A DNA stretch of 56,999 bases. It comes from an uncultured archaeon (GTDB taxonomy: Archaea; Halobacteriota; Halobacteria; Halobacteriales; Haloferacaceae). How positions within the stretch are numbered: the stretch's first letter is position 1; the number at the start of each line of letters is the position of its first letter. Shown piece by piece: positions 27,652-36,031 of this stretch. The stretch is taken from NCBI GenBank assembly GCA_937138675.1, contig CAKZPG010000045.1, positions 1 to 56,999 of the forward strand, in the 5' to 3' direction. The notes under the pieces were generated by a model, which saw only the letters and a list, made by a program, of their open reading frames with translations, had not been told where the DNA came from and ran no database searches. The position numbers and the translations under genes are program-made.

Positions 27652-28977
27652 CTAAACGGCGTCCGCGACGGTGTCGGCCAGCCGCTCGCCCCACGCTAGC
27701 AGCCGCTCGTCGGTCCCGAACGCCGAGGCGAACTGGACACCGTACGGGAGACCGTCGGCGCGGCCGGCCGGGAGCGCGACCGTCGGCAAGCCAGCGTGGG
27801 TCCACGGCAGGTTCATCACCGGGTCGCCGGTGCTGTCGATACCCTCGGGGGCAGTGTCGCAGGCGCCAGGGGCAACCCAGACGTCGACGCCGGCCGCGGC
27901 CATCCGGTCGTGGAGTCGGTCACGGAGTGCCCCCCGGCTTCGGCGCCCGACGGCCAGTTCCTCGGCAGTAACGTCCCGGCCGCGCTCCACCAGAGCGGCC
28001 GTTTCCTCGCGGAACAGGTCGCTGTGGGCCTCGTAGCGGTCGTGGTGGACGTCGGCCGCTTCACCCGAGATGAGCGTCTCGTGGCGCTCGTTGATCTCAG
28101 CAATATCGTCCATCGCGGTAACTCGCTCCACCTCGTAGCCCGCCGTGGTTAGCGCGTCGACGACCCGCTCGAACCGCGTTAGCCCGCTCTTTGACGCCTG
28201 TGCGAGGTAAGCGTCGTCGGGGACACCGACTGCGGGAACCGCCATCTGTCCCGCGTCGACCGAGCGCCAGCCGTCACAGACAATTGACGCGCCGAGGGCG
28301 ACGCCGGGCACGTCTCGCGTGAATAGGCCCACGTGGTCGACAGCGTCGGAGTACGGCAGGACACCCGCAGTCGGAATCCGGCCGTAGCTCGGCTTATAGC
28401 CGACGACACCGCAGAACGCTGCTGGCCGGATCACCGAACCGATCGTCTGGGTGCCGAGCGCCAGCGGACAGACCCCAGCGGCGACGGCTGCGGCCGACCC
28501 ACTGGACGACCCGCCGGGCGTGTGGTCAGTGTCGTGGGGGTTACGCGTCGGCCCCGGCGCGGCGTGGGCGAACGCCGTCGTCACTGTCTTGCCCATCACC
28601 AGCGCGCCCGCAGCCCGCAGGTCGTCCACTACGGTCGCCTGTTCACCCGCGAGTCCGCCCGGCGGGAGGTCGGAGCCGGCCTTCGTCGGCAGGCCGTCGA
28701 CGTGAAAGATATCCTTCACTCCGATGGGGACGCCGAACAGTGGCGGGCGGTCGCCGGGGTCGGGGTGTCGGTCGGCCAGCGCCGCGGCCTCGGCCTCCAC
28801 CCACTCCTGGGATTTCGCGCCGTCGACCCACGCTTCGATGTGGGCTTCGGTCTCGTCTAGTCGGTCGTAACAGTCGCTCACGAGCCTCTTCGGGCTCAGG
28901 TCGCCATTCTGGAGGTCTGCCGCGAGTATCGCAAGCCCCGGCCGCCTCGGGAGGTCCGCAAGTACGTTCTCACCCAT
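27652..28977 (-). CDS. Amidase-signature family hydrolase
   Basis: A 441-residue amidase of the GatA/AtzF type with a Ser-cisSer-Lys triad. PLFGVPIGVKDIF contains the catalytic Lys. The Gly/Ser-rich GGSSSGSAAAVAAGVCPLALG contains cis-Ser and the region GTQTIGSVIRPAAFCGVVGYKPSYG the nucleophile Ser. The C terminus has the usual DPVMNLPWTHAGLPTVALPAG. The start ATG (MGENVLADLPRR) was chosen because the long upstream extension of the frame is unsupported. It does not form a GatCAB operon and so is probably a catabolic amidase, here opposite an N-carbamoylase-type gene. Confidence 0.9.
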   Translation of the reverse strand: MGENVLADLPRRPGLAILAADLQNGDLSPKRLVSDCYDRLDETEAHIEAWVDGAKSQEWVEAEAAALADRHPDPGDRPPLFGVPIGVKDIFHVDGLPTKAGSDLPPGGLAGEQATVVDDLRAAGALVMGKTVTTAFAHAAPGPTRNPHDTDHTPGGSSSGSAAAVAAGVCPLALGTQTIGSVIRPAAFCGVVGYKPSYGRIPTAGVLPYSDAVDHVGLFTRDVPGVALGASIVCDGWRSVDAGQMAVPAVGVPDDAYLAQASKSGLTRFERVVDALTTAGYEVERVTAMDDIAEINERHETLISGEAADVHHDRYEAHSDLFREETAALVERGRDVTAEELAVGRRSRGALRDRLHDRMAAAGVDVWVAPGACDTAPEGIDSTGDPVMNLPWTHAGLPTVALPAGRADGLPYGVQFASAFGTDERLLAWGERLADTVADAV

Positions 28978-29139
28978 GGCACGCTCTCTCGCTTTGTACC
29001 CAATTCGCTTTCGGTCGGGGCGAGATAGTCGTCGCGGCGGCCAGGCGTCGGCAGGCACGGCAGTACGCCCACCCACTGAGCTTGATGACGAGTAGCCGCC
29101 AGGTCGGCCCAGGGTCGCTGTGGCGGTAACCCCAATCAC

Positions 29140-29723
29140 GAGCGCGGGTCGTCGACGAACGCGCCGGAGACGAGCGCGCCCCGCTGTGCCCCGTCTGTGC
29201 AGCCTGCACTCCGGCCCCCCGTCACAAGGAGCGCACGGTCGCCAGTGTACTCGTGGAGTCGTGCGGCGAGTACACGCCCGGTATCGCGGCGACCGACGAG
29301 CACGACGCGCTGGCCCGCGCCGCGAGCGCACCACCAGTGACGAGACAGGCCGCAAGCGCCCCGTAGCCGACAAGCTGGACCTTGCTGTCCGGTCGAATCG
29401 TTCCCTCAATCTCGGCTATCTCGACGACGTACGCAAGGAGGCGTCGCTCACGAGGTTGACGACGGAGGCGCCCGTCGCACGACCAAACGCGGCACCGAAC
29501 GCGACACCGAGGGCGGCGACGACGGCGAAAGTCGGACCGTCGCCGGCGACGGCCGCGAGCGCCTCACAGTAGACCGCGCTGGGGTACAAAAGGCGACGCC
29601 GGTGACGAGGGCAAAGAGAGCGCTTTCGGCCACGGCGACGAGCTGGTCGGGCACGGTCCCTTTGGGACGCCCGAAAAAACCACTGCCGGAGAGGCGACCA
29701 GCGGCTCCGGCCGTCTCAGCCAC
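29140..29723 (-). pseudogene. Frameshifted remnant of a membrane protein, unrecognised
   Basis: Reading the minus strand with frame changes gives hydrophobic, protein-like segments: VAVAESALFALVTGVAF, then FAVVAALGVAFGAAFGRATG and VNLV, then LAYVVEIAEIEGTIRPDS and VGYGALAACLVTGGALAA, then RVVLVGRRDTGRVLAARL. At least three frame switches are needed, near 29580, 29430 and 29300. The segments look like an old multi-pass membrane protein followed by a soluble part. The family was not identified, and the gene is almost certainly inactive. Confidence 0.55.
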
Positions 29724-29780
29724 GCGGCTGTCTGCTTTTGTCGCTCTCGCTCCCGTTCGTCGCGTGGGCTCGACGCGGAC

Positions 29781-29814
29781 AGAGCAGAGCAGGGCAGGGA
29801 AGGGTAGGGCAAGG
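29781..29814 (+). repeat. Purine-rich low-complexity stretch
   Basis: Thirty-four bases of AGAGCAGAGC-AGGGCAGGGA-type sequence with only A, G and a few C or T. It sits exactly where the SPASM-domain remnant begins, so it may be a deletion or slippage scar joining the two decayed genes. Confidence 0.5.
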
Positions 29815-30125
29815 CTCCGTCCTCGTGAGCCACGCCGGCGATGTGTACTCTTCCGGCATCCTGCCGGCGTCCGCCGGCGACGTGCGCGAGCGGCCGCTCC
29901 TGGGGGTCTATCGCAAGGCCGACCTCATGCAGGCGCTGCGAGACGCCGACTGGTTCTCCGGCCCCTGCGGGCGGTCTCCATTCCGCTGGTAGTGTGGCGG
30001 CTTGCAGTCCCAGGCGCATGCGACAACGGACGACCCGCTGGAGCGCGACCCGCTCTGTCTGCTCGTCGAGAGAGCCGACGGCTGCGCCGCGACAGACCGT
30101 GTACTGTGCCCCGCCCACCGGTAGT
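29815..30125 (+). pseudogene. C-terminal remnant of a radical SAM/SPASM protein
   Basis: The plus frame reads SHAGDVYSSGILPASAGDVR, then LMQALRDADWFSGPCGRSPF and RW. An in-frame TAG stands at 29990-29992, and the frame continues with CGGLQSQAHATTDDPLERDP LC. From memory this is the auxiliary-cluster end of heme-biosynthesis-like radical SAM proteins (normally CGxCxFRxxCGGxRARAxAxxGDPLxxDPLC). One SPASM cysteine has become Ser, and the nonsense codon replaces a residue just before CGG. The CxxxCxxC radical SAM half is gone. Non-functional remnant. Confidence 0.65.
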
Positions 30126-30169
30126 CGCGCGAGACAGCGGACGAGCGGTTGGGGTCGTGACCGGTCTGC

Positions 30170-30826
30170 TCACCCCTGTACGACGTCGGGCAGGTCGGCG
30201 AGGCTACCGATCGTGTGTCTCGGTTCAACCCCCTCGACTGGGTCGTGATCCGGCCGCGCGAGGAGAGCCGCGTCGACGCCGGCACGAGCTGCTGCCTCTA
30301 CGTCCGTCGCGCCGTCGCCGACGAACAACGCTCGGTCGGGCGGGACCCCAAGGTCGCTGAGGGCGTCGGTGAGCAGGGTCGGCGCAGGCTTGCGGTCCGC
30401 GAGGCTCGCGAGTCGTGGCTTGCGCGCCCGGACGCTCGTCACTCGGTCGCGCAGGCCGTGGCCCTCGAGGACCACCTCCACCGTTGTCTGGAGGTTGTTG
30501 CTCGCTACCGCGAGCGGAGCGTCCACCCGGTTGAGGGCGGCGACGTCGGAGTGGAGGGGTTTCTCGCCGGCACGGATCGCTGCCTGCTCTATCCGTGACA
30601 CCGTCTGATCGCGCCTCGTCCAGACCGTCTCGGGGTCAAGGCCGCGTCTGTCCGCGGCTGCGTACACGCTTTCGGGATCGGTGCCAACCCAGAGCGCCGC
30701 ACGGTCGTTCTCGTCCGGCCGGATACCGAACGAACGGTAGGTCCGGTCTATCGCCGCCGCGAGCATCTCTCGACCGCTCAACCCCACCAGCACACCGTCG
30801 CTGTCGAGAACCACCGCGTCGTACAC
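30170..30826 (-). CDS. HAD-superfamily phosphatase, phosphoglycolate phosphatase-like
   Basis: A 218-residue haloacid-dehalogenase-fold phosphatase. Motif I is VLDSDGVLVG (about residues 5-14), where the catalytic DxD has D at both key positions. Motif II lies in the VASNN segment, the motif III Lys is in the KPRLASLADRKPAPTLL part, and motif IV is FVGDGATDVEAA. The helical cap lies between motifs I and II. The GTG 30826 start was chosen because it directly precedes the conserved YDAVVLDSDG; the region further upstream lies in the divergent promoter shared with the next gene. Substrate unknown. Confidence 0.8.
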   Translation of the reverse strand: MYDAVVLDSDGVLVGLSGREMLAAAIDRTYRSFGIRPDENDRAALWVGTDPESVYAAADRRGLDPETVWTRRDQTVSRIEQAAIRAGEKPLHSDVAALNRVDAPLAVASNNLQTTVEVVLEGHGLRDRVTSVRARKPRLASLADRKPAPTLLTDALSDLGVPPDRALFVGDGATDVEAAARAGVDAALLARPDHDPVEGVEPRHTIGSLADLPDVVQG

Positions 30827-30902
30827 GAACGTCTGTTCGGGGGTGTGTGTGGTAGCCGTTTCGGCCCCGTGAATTTTTCCTGTACGCCGCGTACGGTAGT
30901 CA

Positions 30903-31772
30903 ATGTTCGACGGCTTCGACCGGCGACAAGTCGCCCTCAACGACTCCGTCCTCCACGTCCGGACGGCGGGCGAGGGACCACCGCTTCTCTGTCTCCACGG
31001 CTACCCGCAGACCGGCGCAGCGTGGCACGCCGTCGCGCCGGCTCTCGCCGACGAGTACCGCGTCGTCGTCCCCGACTTGCGGGGCTACGGTGCGAGCGAG
31101 GGGCCCCCGAACCCGACCGCCGCAGACTACGCGAAGCGGGCGCTCGCGCGCGACGCCGCCGATCTGATGTCTGAACTGGGTCACGAGACGTTCGTCGTCG
31201 CGGGCCACGACAGGGGCGCGCGGGTGGGCTACCGCCTCGCCCTCGACCACCCTTGCCGAATTAGGCGGCTCGCGGTGTTCGACATCACACCGACACTGGC
31301 GAAGGCCGAGGCGATGGACTGGCAGGCTGCGGAATCCTCGTTCCACTGGCTCTTTCTCGCCCAGCAACGGCCGCTCCCGGAGACACTGATCCGGGCCGAC
31401 CCCGACCTCTTTCTTGAGTTCCTGCTCAACTCGTGGGCGGGCGACCGGTCGGCGCTCGCCTCCGAGGCCGTGACCGCCTACCGCGACGCCTTCCGGCGAG
31501 AACGGGTGATCAGAGCCACCTGCGAGGACTACCGCGCCGGCCTCTCCGTCGACCTCGACCACGACCGCGCCTCGCGCGCCGCTGGCGACCGGGTCGACTG
31601 CCCGCTCCTCGCGGTCTGGGGCGCTGCCGGCCGGACGGCGAACGCCGACCCACTCGACGTTTGGAAGCGGTGGGCGACAGACGTCCAAGGCGGCCCGGCT
31701 GACTGCGGGCACTTCGTGATGGAGGAGGCACCGACGGAGACGACCGACCGCCTGCGGGCCTTCCTGACCTAA
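30903..31772 (+). CDS. Alpha/beta hydrolase, haloacetate dehalogenase/epoxide hydrolase-like
   Basis: A 289-residue alpha/beta hydrolase. The oxyanion motif is LHGYPQTGAAWH (about residues 36-47), followed by VVPDLRGYGASEGP. The nucleophile elbow GHDRGARV has Asp rather than Ser, as in dehalogenases and epoxide hydrolases. A cap domain covers about 140-220, and the final ADCGHFVMEEAP contains the catalytic His. The Asp nucleophile is the reason for the subfamily call. Substrate is not known. It is divergent from the HAD gene across a 76-base gap with an A/T-rich patch. Confidence 0.85.
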   Translation: MFDGFDRRQVALNDSVLHVRTAGEGPPLLCLHGYPQTGAAWHAVAPALADEYRVVVPDLRGYGASEGPPNPTAADYAKRALARDAADLMSELGHETFVVAGHDRGARVGYRLALDHPCRIRRLAVFDITPTLAKAEAMDWQAAESSFHWLFLAQQRPLPETLIRADPDLFLEFLLNSWAGDRSALASEAVTAYRDAFRRERVIRATCEDYRAGLSVDLDHDRASRAAGDRVDCPLLAVWGAAGRTANADPLDVWKRWATDVQGGPADCGHFVMEEAPTETTDRLRAFLT

Positions 31773-31957
31773 TCCGGTTCCCCCAGATCTCCATACCACC
31801 AGTGCATATTATGAGGTGGTGTGTCTGAACAGGAGACAGTGTTCGACGACGGATTTGACGGCTTCGCGGACGTGAGCGAGGCGCAGGCGACGAAGGCTAC
31901 TGTCCGACAGTCGGTGTGTTCCACGCCTTGGAGACGGCCCCCACGCTCACGCTAAGG

Positions 31958-33139
31958 CTACGTCTCGTCTTGGTCCGACTCCGTCGCCGCTCGCTTGTAG
32001 ATGAGCGTCCGCTGAACTTCGTTCACACCCTCGTACACCCGCGTGACGTGTACATCGCGCCACACCCGCGACACCCGACTGTCGGTAAAGACGGAGCGCC
32101 CCCCGTGGAGTTGCATCGCCCGTTCGGCGACGTCGACGGCAGTCTCGCTCGCGCGCAACTTCGCCATCGACGCCCACTTACCGTCGTACGGGTCGGCCTC
32201 GACCCGTTCTGCCGCCTCGTAGGCGAGCGTCCGAGCGGCGGTGAACTCTGCGAGCATATCCGCGAGGTCGTGTTTGACCGACTGGAACTCCGCCACCGAC
32301 TGACTGAACGCCTCGCGGTCGTGGACGAACTCCCACGCTGACTCGATAGCTGCGGCGGCAGGGCCGAGAGCGTGGCCCGCGACGACGACGCGGTTTGGGT
32401 TGAAAAACCGCGCGAGTATCTCGAACCCCTGTCCCTCCTCGCCGACAAGATTCTCCTCCGGCACGCGGCAGTCGTCCAGGACGACGTGGCCCTGTTTCGA
32501 GGCGCGCAGACCCATCTTCTCGGGGATATGTTCGGCCTCGTAGCCCGGCGCGCCCGTCGGGACGGCAAAGAGCGCGTGGTTCCCATGACGGTCCGGCCCG
32601 TCGTCGGTGCGGCAGTAGAGCAGGACCCAGTCGGCCTCGACGCCGTTCGACACCCAGTACTTCTCACCGTTCAGCACGTAGCCGTCGCCGTCTCGCTCCG
32701 CCCGCGCCTGCATCCCCGCGAGGTCGCTCCCGGTCTGGGGCTCGGAGGCGCCGAGGCCAGAGAGCTGGTCGCCTTCTGCAACGGGTCGGAGGAGCCGTTC
32801 TTTCTGCTCTTCGGTGCCGAACGCCTCCACGGCCTCGGCAGCGAAGGAGGCGAGTTGCATCGTCAGGCCAATACCCGCGTCGCCGCGGAACAGTTCCTCG
32901 ATGAGCGCCAGCCGCTCCGAGAGGTCGAGCCCTCGTCCGCCGTACTCCTCGGCCACGTCTGCGGCGACGAGGCCGGCGTCTTGGCCTGCTTCCAATACCT
33001 CCCACGGGTACTCCCCGGCCGCGTAGTACTCCTCCACAACGGGTTCGACGTGGTCGTTGACGAACGCGCGGGCCTCGCGTCGGATCGGTTCGACGTAGTC
33101 CGGCGGGGTACCGTCAGCGAGCGGGTCAATAGCTGGCAT
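31958..33139 (-). CDS. Acyl-CoA dehydrogenase
   Basis: A 393-residue FAD-dependent dehydrogenase of usual length. It has LASFAAEAVEAFGTEEQKERLL, the FAD-binding GLGASEPQTGSDLAGMQ (about residues 121-137), YWVSNGVEADW, and the C-terminal RVYEGVNEVQRTLI with the family catalytic region. It oxidises an acyl-CoA to the enoyl-CoA in fatty or branched-chain acid breakdown. The ATG 33139 (MPAIDPLADG) fits the family; the open frame goes on upstream without another ATG or GTG. It is divergent from larB, with a 114-base gap. Confidence 0.9.
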   Translation of the reverse strand: MPAIDPLADGTPPDYVEPIRREARAFVNDHVEPVVEEYYAAGEYPWEVLEAGQDAGLVAADVAEEYGGRGLDLSERLALIEELFRGDAGIGLTMQLASFAAEAVEAFGTEEQKERLLRPVAEGDQLSGLGASEPQTGSDLAGMQARAERDGDGYVLNGEKYWVSNGVEADWVLLYCRTDDGPDRHGNHALFAVPTGAPGYEAEHIPEKMGLRASKQGHVVLDDCRVPEENLVGEEGQGFEILARFFNPNRVVVAGHALGPAAAAIESAWEFVHDREAFSQSVAEFQSVKHDLADMLAEFTAARTLAYEAAERVEADPYDGKWASMAKLRASETAVDVAERAMQLHGGRSVFTDSRVSRVWRDVHVTRVYEGVNEVQRTLIYKRAATESDQDET

Positions 33140-33253
33140 ACCCTCGCGGTCGTTTCCCAGGGGCAAGTAGTGAGGGGGCGGCTCATCCTGGGTGACGGTC
33201 GCGCCGCCCGTCGGATCGCGCCGTTCAAGACTCGCGGACACAGACAAACTTGT

Positions 33254-34060
33254 GTGTCCGACGATGCCACGGACCTCCGAAATCTTCTCGACCGGGTCGC
33301 GGCAGGCGAGACATCGCCCGCCGTGGCCCAGGCACGGATCGCGGGCTACGCAATAAGCGACGCCGGTCGGTTCGACGCCGCGCGCGAGTCGCGCCGAGGT
33401 GTTCCCGAGGCGGTCCTCGCGGAGGGCAAGACGCCGACGGAGACTGCGCGGCTTGCCGCGACGGCCGTCGAGACGACAGGCCGCGCGCTCGTCACCCGGG
33501 CCGACGAAGCCGACGCAGAGGCGGTCCGCGAGTCAGTCCCTGGTGACGCGACGGCCCAGTACGACCGGCGGAGCCGGACGCTCGTCGTCCACGCTGCCGA
33601 CTTCGACCCGCCGCGCGTCGACGCGACAGTGAGCGTTGTTGCCGCAGGCACTGCTGATGCCCCCGTTGCTGGCGAAGCGGCCGCTGCCGCTCGTGCTGCC
33701 GGCGCACGGGTTGACCGCGTCGACGACGTGGGGGTAGCGAACCTCCACCGGATGCTCGACTCGCTCGGCGCCATCCGGGGCGCTGATGCCGTCGTCGTCG
33801 CCGCGGGCCGGGAGGGGGCGCTCCCGACGGTCGTCGCCGGCCTTGTGGATCCGCCAGTCGTTGGCGTCCCTGTCTCGACGGGCTATGGCAACGGCGGCGA
33901 CGGGGAGGCGGCGCTCCTGGGGTTGCTCCAGTCGTGTTCGGTCCTCTCGGTCGTCAACGTTGACGCCGGCTACGTCGCCGGGACACAGGCCGGTCTGATC
34001 GCCCGGGCGGTCGGCGCGGCGCGGTCGGAGGCAGCCGGCAGGTCTCCCGAAGAGGAGTAG
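33254..34060 (+). CDS. larB: LarB-type nickel-pincer cofactor biosynthesis protein
   Basis: A 268-residue protein of the LarB family (PurE/AIR-carboxylase-like C-terminal domain). LarB carboxylates the pyridinium ring of nicotinic acid adenine dinucleotide in making the Ni-pincer cofactor of lactate racemase LarA. The N-terminal helix (LRNLLDRVAAGETSPAVAQ) and the Gly/Ala-rich end (VSTGYGNGGDGEAALLGLLQ and NVDAGYVAGTQAGLIARA) are typical. GTG start. LarA, LarC and LarE are not in the window. It lies tail to tail with an FMN-dependent 2-hydroxyacid oxidase, which may share lactate metabolism. Confidence 0.85.
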   Translation: MSDDATDLRNLLDRVAAGETSPAVAQARIAGYAISDAGRFDAARESRRGVPEAVLAEGKTPTETARLAATAVETTGRALVTRADEADAEAVRESVPGDATAQYDRRSRTLVVHAADFDPPRVDATVSVVAAGTADAPVAGEAAAAARAAGARVDRVDDVGVANLHRMLDSLGAIRGADAVVVAAGREGALPTVVAGLVDPPVVGVPVSTGYGNGGDGEAALLGLLQSCSVLSVVNVDAGYVAGTQAGLIARAVGAARSEAAGRSPEEE

Positions 34061-34105
34061 CCAACGCCGGCCAAAGACAGCCTACACCGCCGAGAACAAG
34101 AGTAC

Positions 34106-35290
34106 CTACAGCTCGCCTGCCCGCCGCAGGCTGTCGCGGTCTATCTCCGCCACTGTCCGCCGACCCGACAGCCCCATTGTTAGGTCGAGTTCCGCAAGTA
34201 GGTTTCTGAGGACGAACTTCACGCCCTCAGCGCCGCCCGCCGCCAGCCCGTAGGCGTACGGCCGCCCGAGGAAGACAGCATCGGCGCCGAGTGCCAGCGC
34301 CTTGTACGCGTGCTGGGCGCGGCGGACGCCACTGTCGAAGGTGATCGACACTTCGTCGCCCACTGCGTCCGCGACCTCTGGGAGTGCTTCGATCGCGGTA
34401 ATCGAGCCGTCGACCTGCCGACCGCCGTGAGTCGAGACGCCAACGGCGTCGGCGCCGTGGTCGACGGCGCGTTCGGCGTCACGCGGATTGAGGATTCCTT
34501 TGATCACGACCGGGAGGTTCGTGTTGTCGTGAACGAACTTGAGGTCTGTCCACGTAAGTGATGCGTCGCCAAAGATGTCGAGAAACTCCTCAACGGCGGC
34601 TTCCGGGTCGTCTTCTGGCGGGTCGTCGAGACGCGCACGGAATGCCGGGTCCGAGAAGTAGTTGGCGACGCCCTCACCCTCTAGGAAGGGGTAGTAGCCA
34701 CGTTGAATAAGTCTCTCGCGCCAGCCAAGAATCGGCGCGTCCACCGTGACGACAATTGCGTCGTAGCCAGCGTCCTCGGCTCGCGAGAGGAAGCTCTTGG
34801 CGATCGCCTCGTCCGAGGACCAGTAGAACTGGAACCACTTCGGGATGTCACCCATCAGCTCTGCGACTGTCTCCATGTCTGTTGAGGAGAGTGAGGAGAG
34901 TACAAGCGGGACGTCTAATTCGGCCGCCCCCCGTGCGGTGCCCTCCTCTGCCTCCTCGTGGAGCAGCGATTGGACGCCAAGGGGTGTCAAGCCGAGGGGG
35001 TAGGCGAACTCCCGGCCGAGGAGGTCTACGGAGAGGTCTCGAGACTCAACGCCGCGAAGCATTCGAGGAACGATCCGCCACGCCGAGAAGTCCATCCCGC
35101 GCTCGAAGGTCTTGTCGCCCCCGGCACCGCCGTGGACGTACGCCCGTCCCTCGGGGCGCATCGCCTCGTGGGCGGTCTCGCGCAAGTCCTCGTAGGAGAC
35201 CGGAAGATCAGGCGTCTCGCCCTCTAACATCCCTTTCCGATAGATCTCTGTCACCCGCTCGTCCCCGATTCGTTCTATCCGCTCCTCCAT
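34106..35290 (-). CDS. FMN-dependent alpha-hydroxyacid oxidase/dehydrogenase (lactate oxidase-like)
   Basis: A 394-residue TIM-barrel flavoprotein of the glycolate oxidase/lactate dehydrogenase family, turning L-2-hydroxyacids such as lactate into 2-oxoacids. Marks are YPLGLTPLGVQSLLHEEAE near residue 100, the FMN-binding Lys in VVIKGILN, the catalytic His and Arg in GVSTHGGRQVDG (Thr instead of the usual Asn before His), then FDSGVRRAQHAYKALALGAD and GRPYAYGLA. The ATG at 35290 (MEERIERIGD) is chosen by family length; the open frame upstream has no similarity. It faces larB tail to tail. Lactate is the best guess for the substrate. Confidence 0.87.
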   Translation of the reverse strand: MEERIERIGDERVTEIYRKGMLEGETPDLPVSYEDLRETAHEAMRPEGRAYVHGGAGGDKTFERGMDFSAWRIVPRMLRGVESRDLSVDLLGREFAYPLGLTPLGVQSLLHEEAEEGTARGAAELDVPLVLSSLSSTDMETVAELMGDIPKWFQFYWSSDEAIAKSFLSRAEDAGYDAIVVTVDAPILGWRERLIQRGYYPFLEGEGVANYFSDPAFRARLDDPPEDDPEAAVEEFLDIFGDASLTWTDLKFVHDNTNLPVVIKGILNPRDAERAVDHGADAVGVSTHGGRQVDGSITAIEALPEVADAVGDEVSITFDSGVRRAQHAYKALALGADAVFLGRPYAYGLAAGGAEGVKFVLRNLLAELDLTMGLSGRRTVAEIDRDSLRRAGEL

Positions 35291-35562
35291 GCCCTTGTGT
35301 CTGTGTGGATGAATGTCAAGCCACCGGTCGACCCACTGTGTCTCAATCTGGGGTAGGGACGGACGCCGGCGATACCGCTTATCCGGGCGGGGAGACGCAG
35401 CGACCGGTCTGTCCGGAGGCCCGACTCTCGGCAAGGGTCGCACACGGTGGGCGACAGGTGGCAGCCGACGCAACTATCGACCGAACAGGTCCAGTGAGGT
35501 CGGGGGCTCCACCTCGAAAATGCTGAGCTGGGTCCCATTAGACACGGATAATAATGACAGCA

Positions 35563-35991
35563 TCAGCGGTGTTTCAGTCGCTGCACGTCGTCGTTATCGG
35601 CCTTGCGGCGAAGCGACAGGCCTGTCCGGCGCAAGGACACCTCTGCGAGGGCGCTCACGGGCGACCCGGAGAGAAGATGACCGCCGAGCGTCCGGCTACC
35701 CTCGTGGACCCCGACGTGGATGTGTGGCTCGCTGTCTGCAACTACGCCCGAGAGCGACGTGATCTCCCAGTTGCCAGGCTCTGCTCTCACCACATCTCGC
35801 TCCTCGCGGGGGCGTGAGAGCTTCGACGCGTCAAGATAGTAGACCCGGAGTCGCGAGAGCGTCCCCACACCTCCGACGACCGTCGCGTCCTGCAAGTCGT
35901 GGCGCTCGATCGCATGCTCTATCGACCCGAGCAGGTCGTCACCCGGGTCACACCGCACGGCAACGTCGTCGCCCTCGGCGAATGTCTCCAT
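35563..35991 (-). CDS. PPC/DUF296-domain protein, putative DNA-binding
   Basis: A 142-residue protein with a single PPC (DUF296) domain: VAVRCDPGDDLLGSIEHAIE, VVGGVGTLSRLRVYYLD, WEITSLSGVV, then PHIHVGVHEGSRTLGGHLLSG. The His pair in the last segment is the trimer metal site of the family. In plants the domain accompanies AT-hooks; prokaryotic stand-alone versions have no proven function. Binding of DNA is family inference only. The ATG used starts METFAEGDD. Confidence 0.85.
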   Translation of the reverse strand: METFAEGDDVAVRCDPGDDLLGSIEHAIERHDLQDATVVGGVGTLSRLRVYYLDASKLSRPREERDVVRAEPGNWEITSLSGVVADSEPHIHVGVHEGSRTLGGHLLSGSPVSALAEVSLRRTGLSLRRKADNDDVQRLKHR

Positions 35992-36031
35992 GGCCCGCTC
36001 TCGCCCGCGGGGCACAAGTCGGTTCGCCCGC

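Noticed and set aside
31821-31955. A 44-codon plus-strand frame starting GTG (SEQETVFDDGFDGFADVSEA)
   Set aside because: Acidic and protein-like at the start, but the end is a run of Arg/Pro codons and no promoter spacing or family is seen; possibly a gene fragment, too weak to list.
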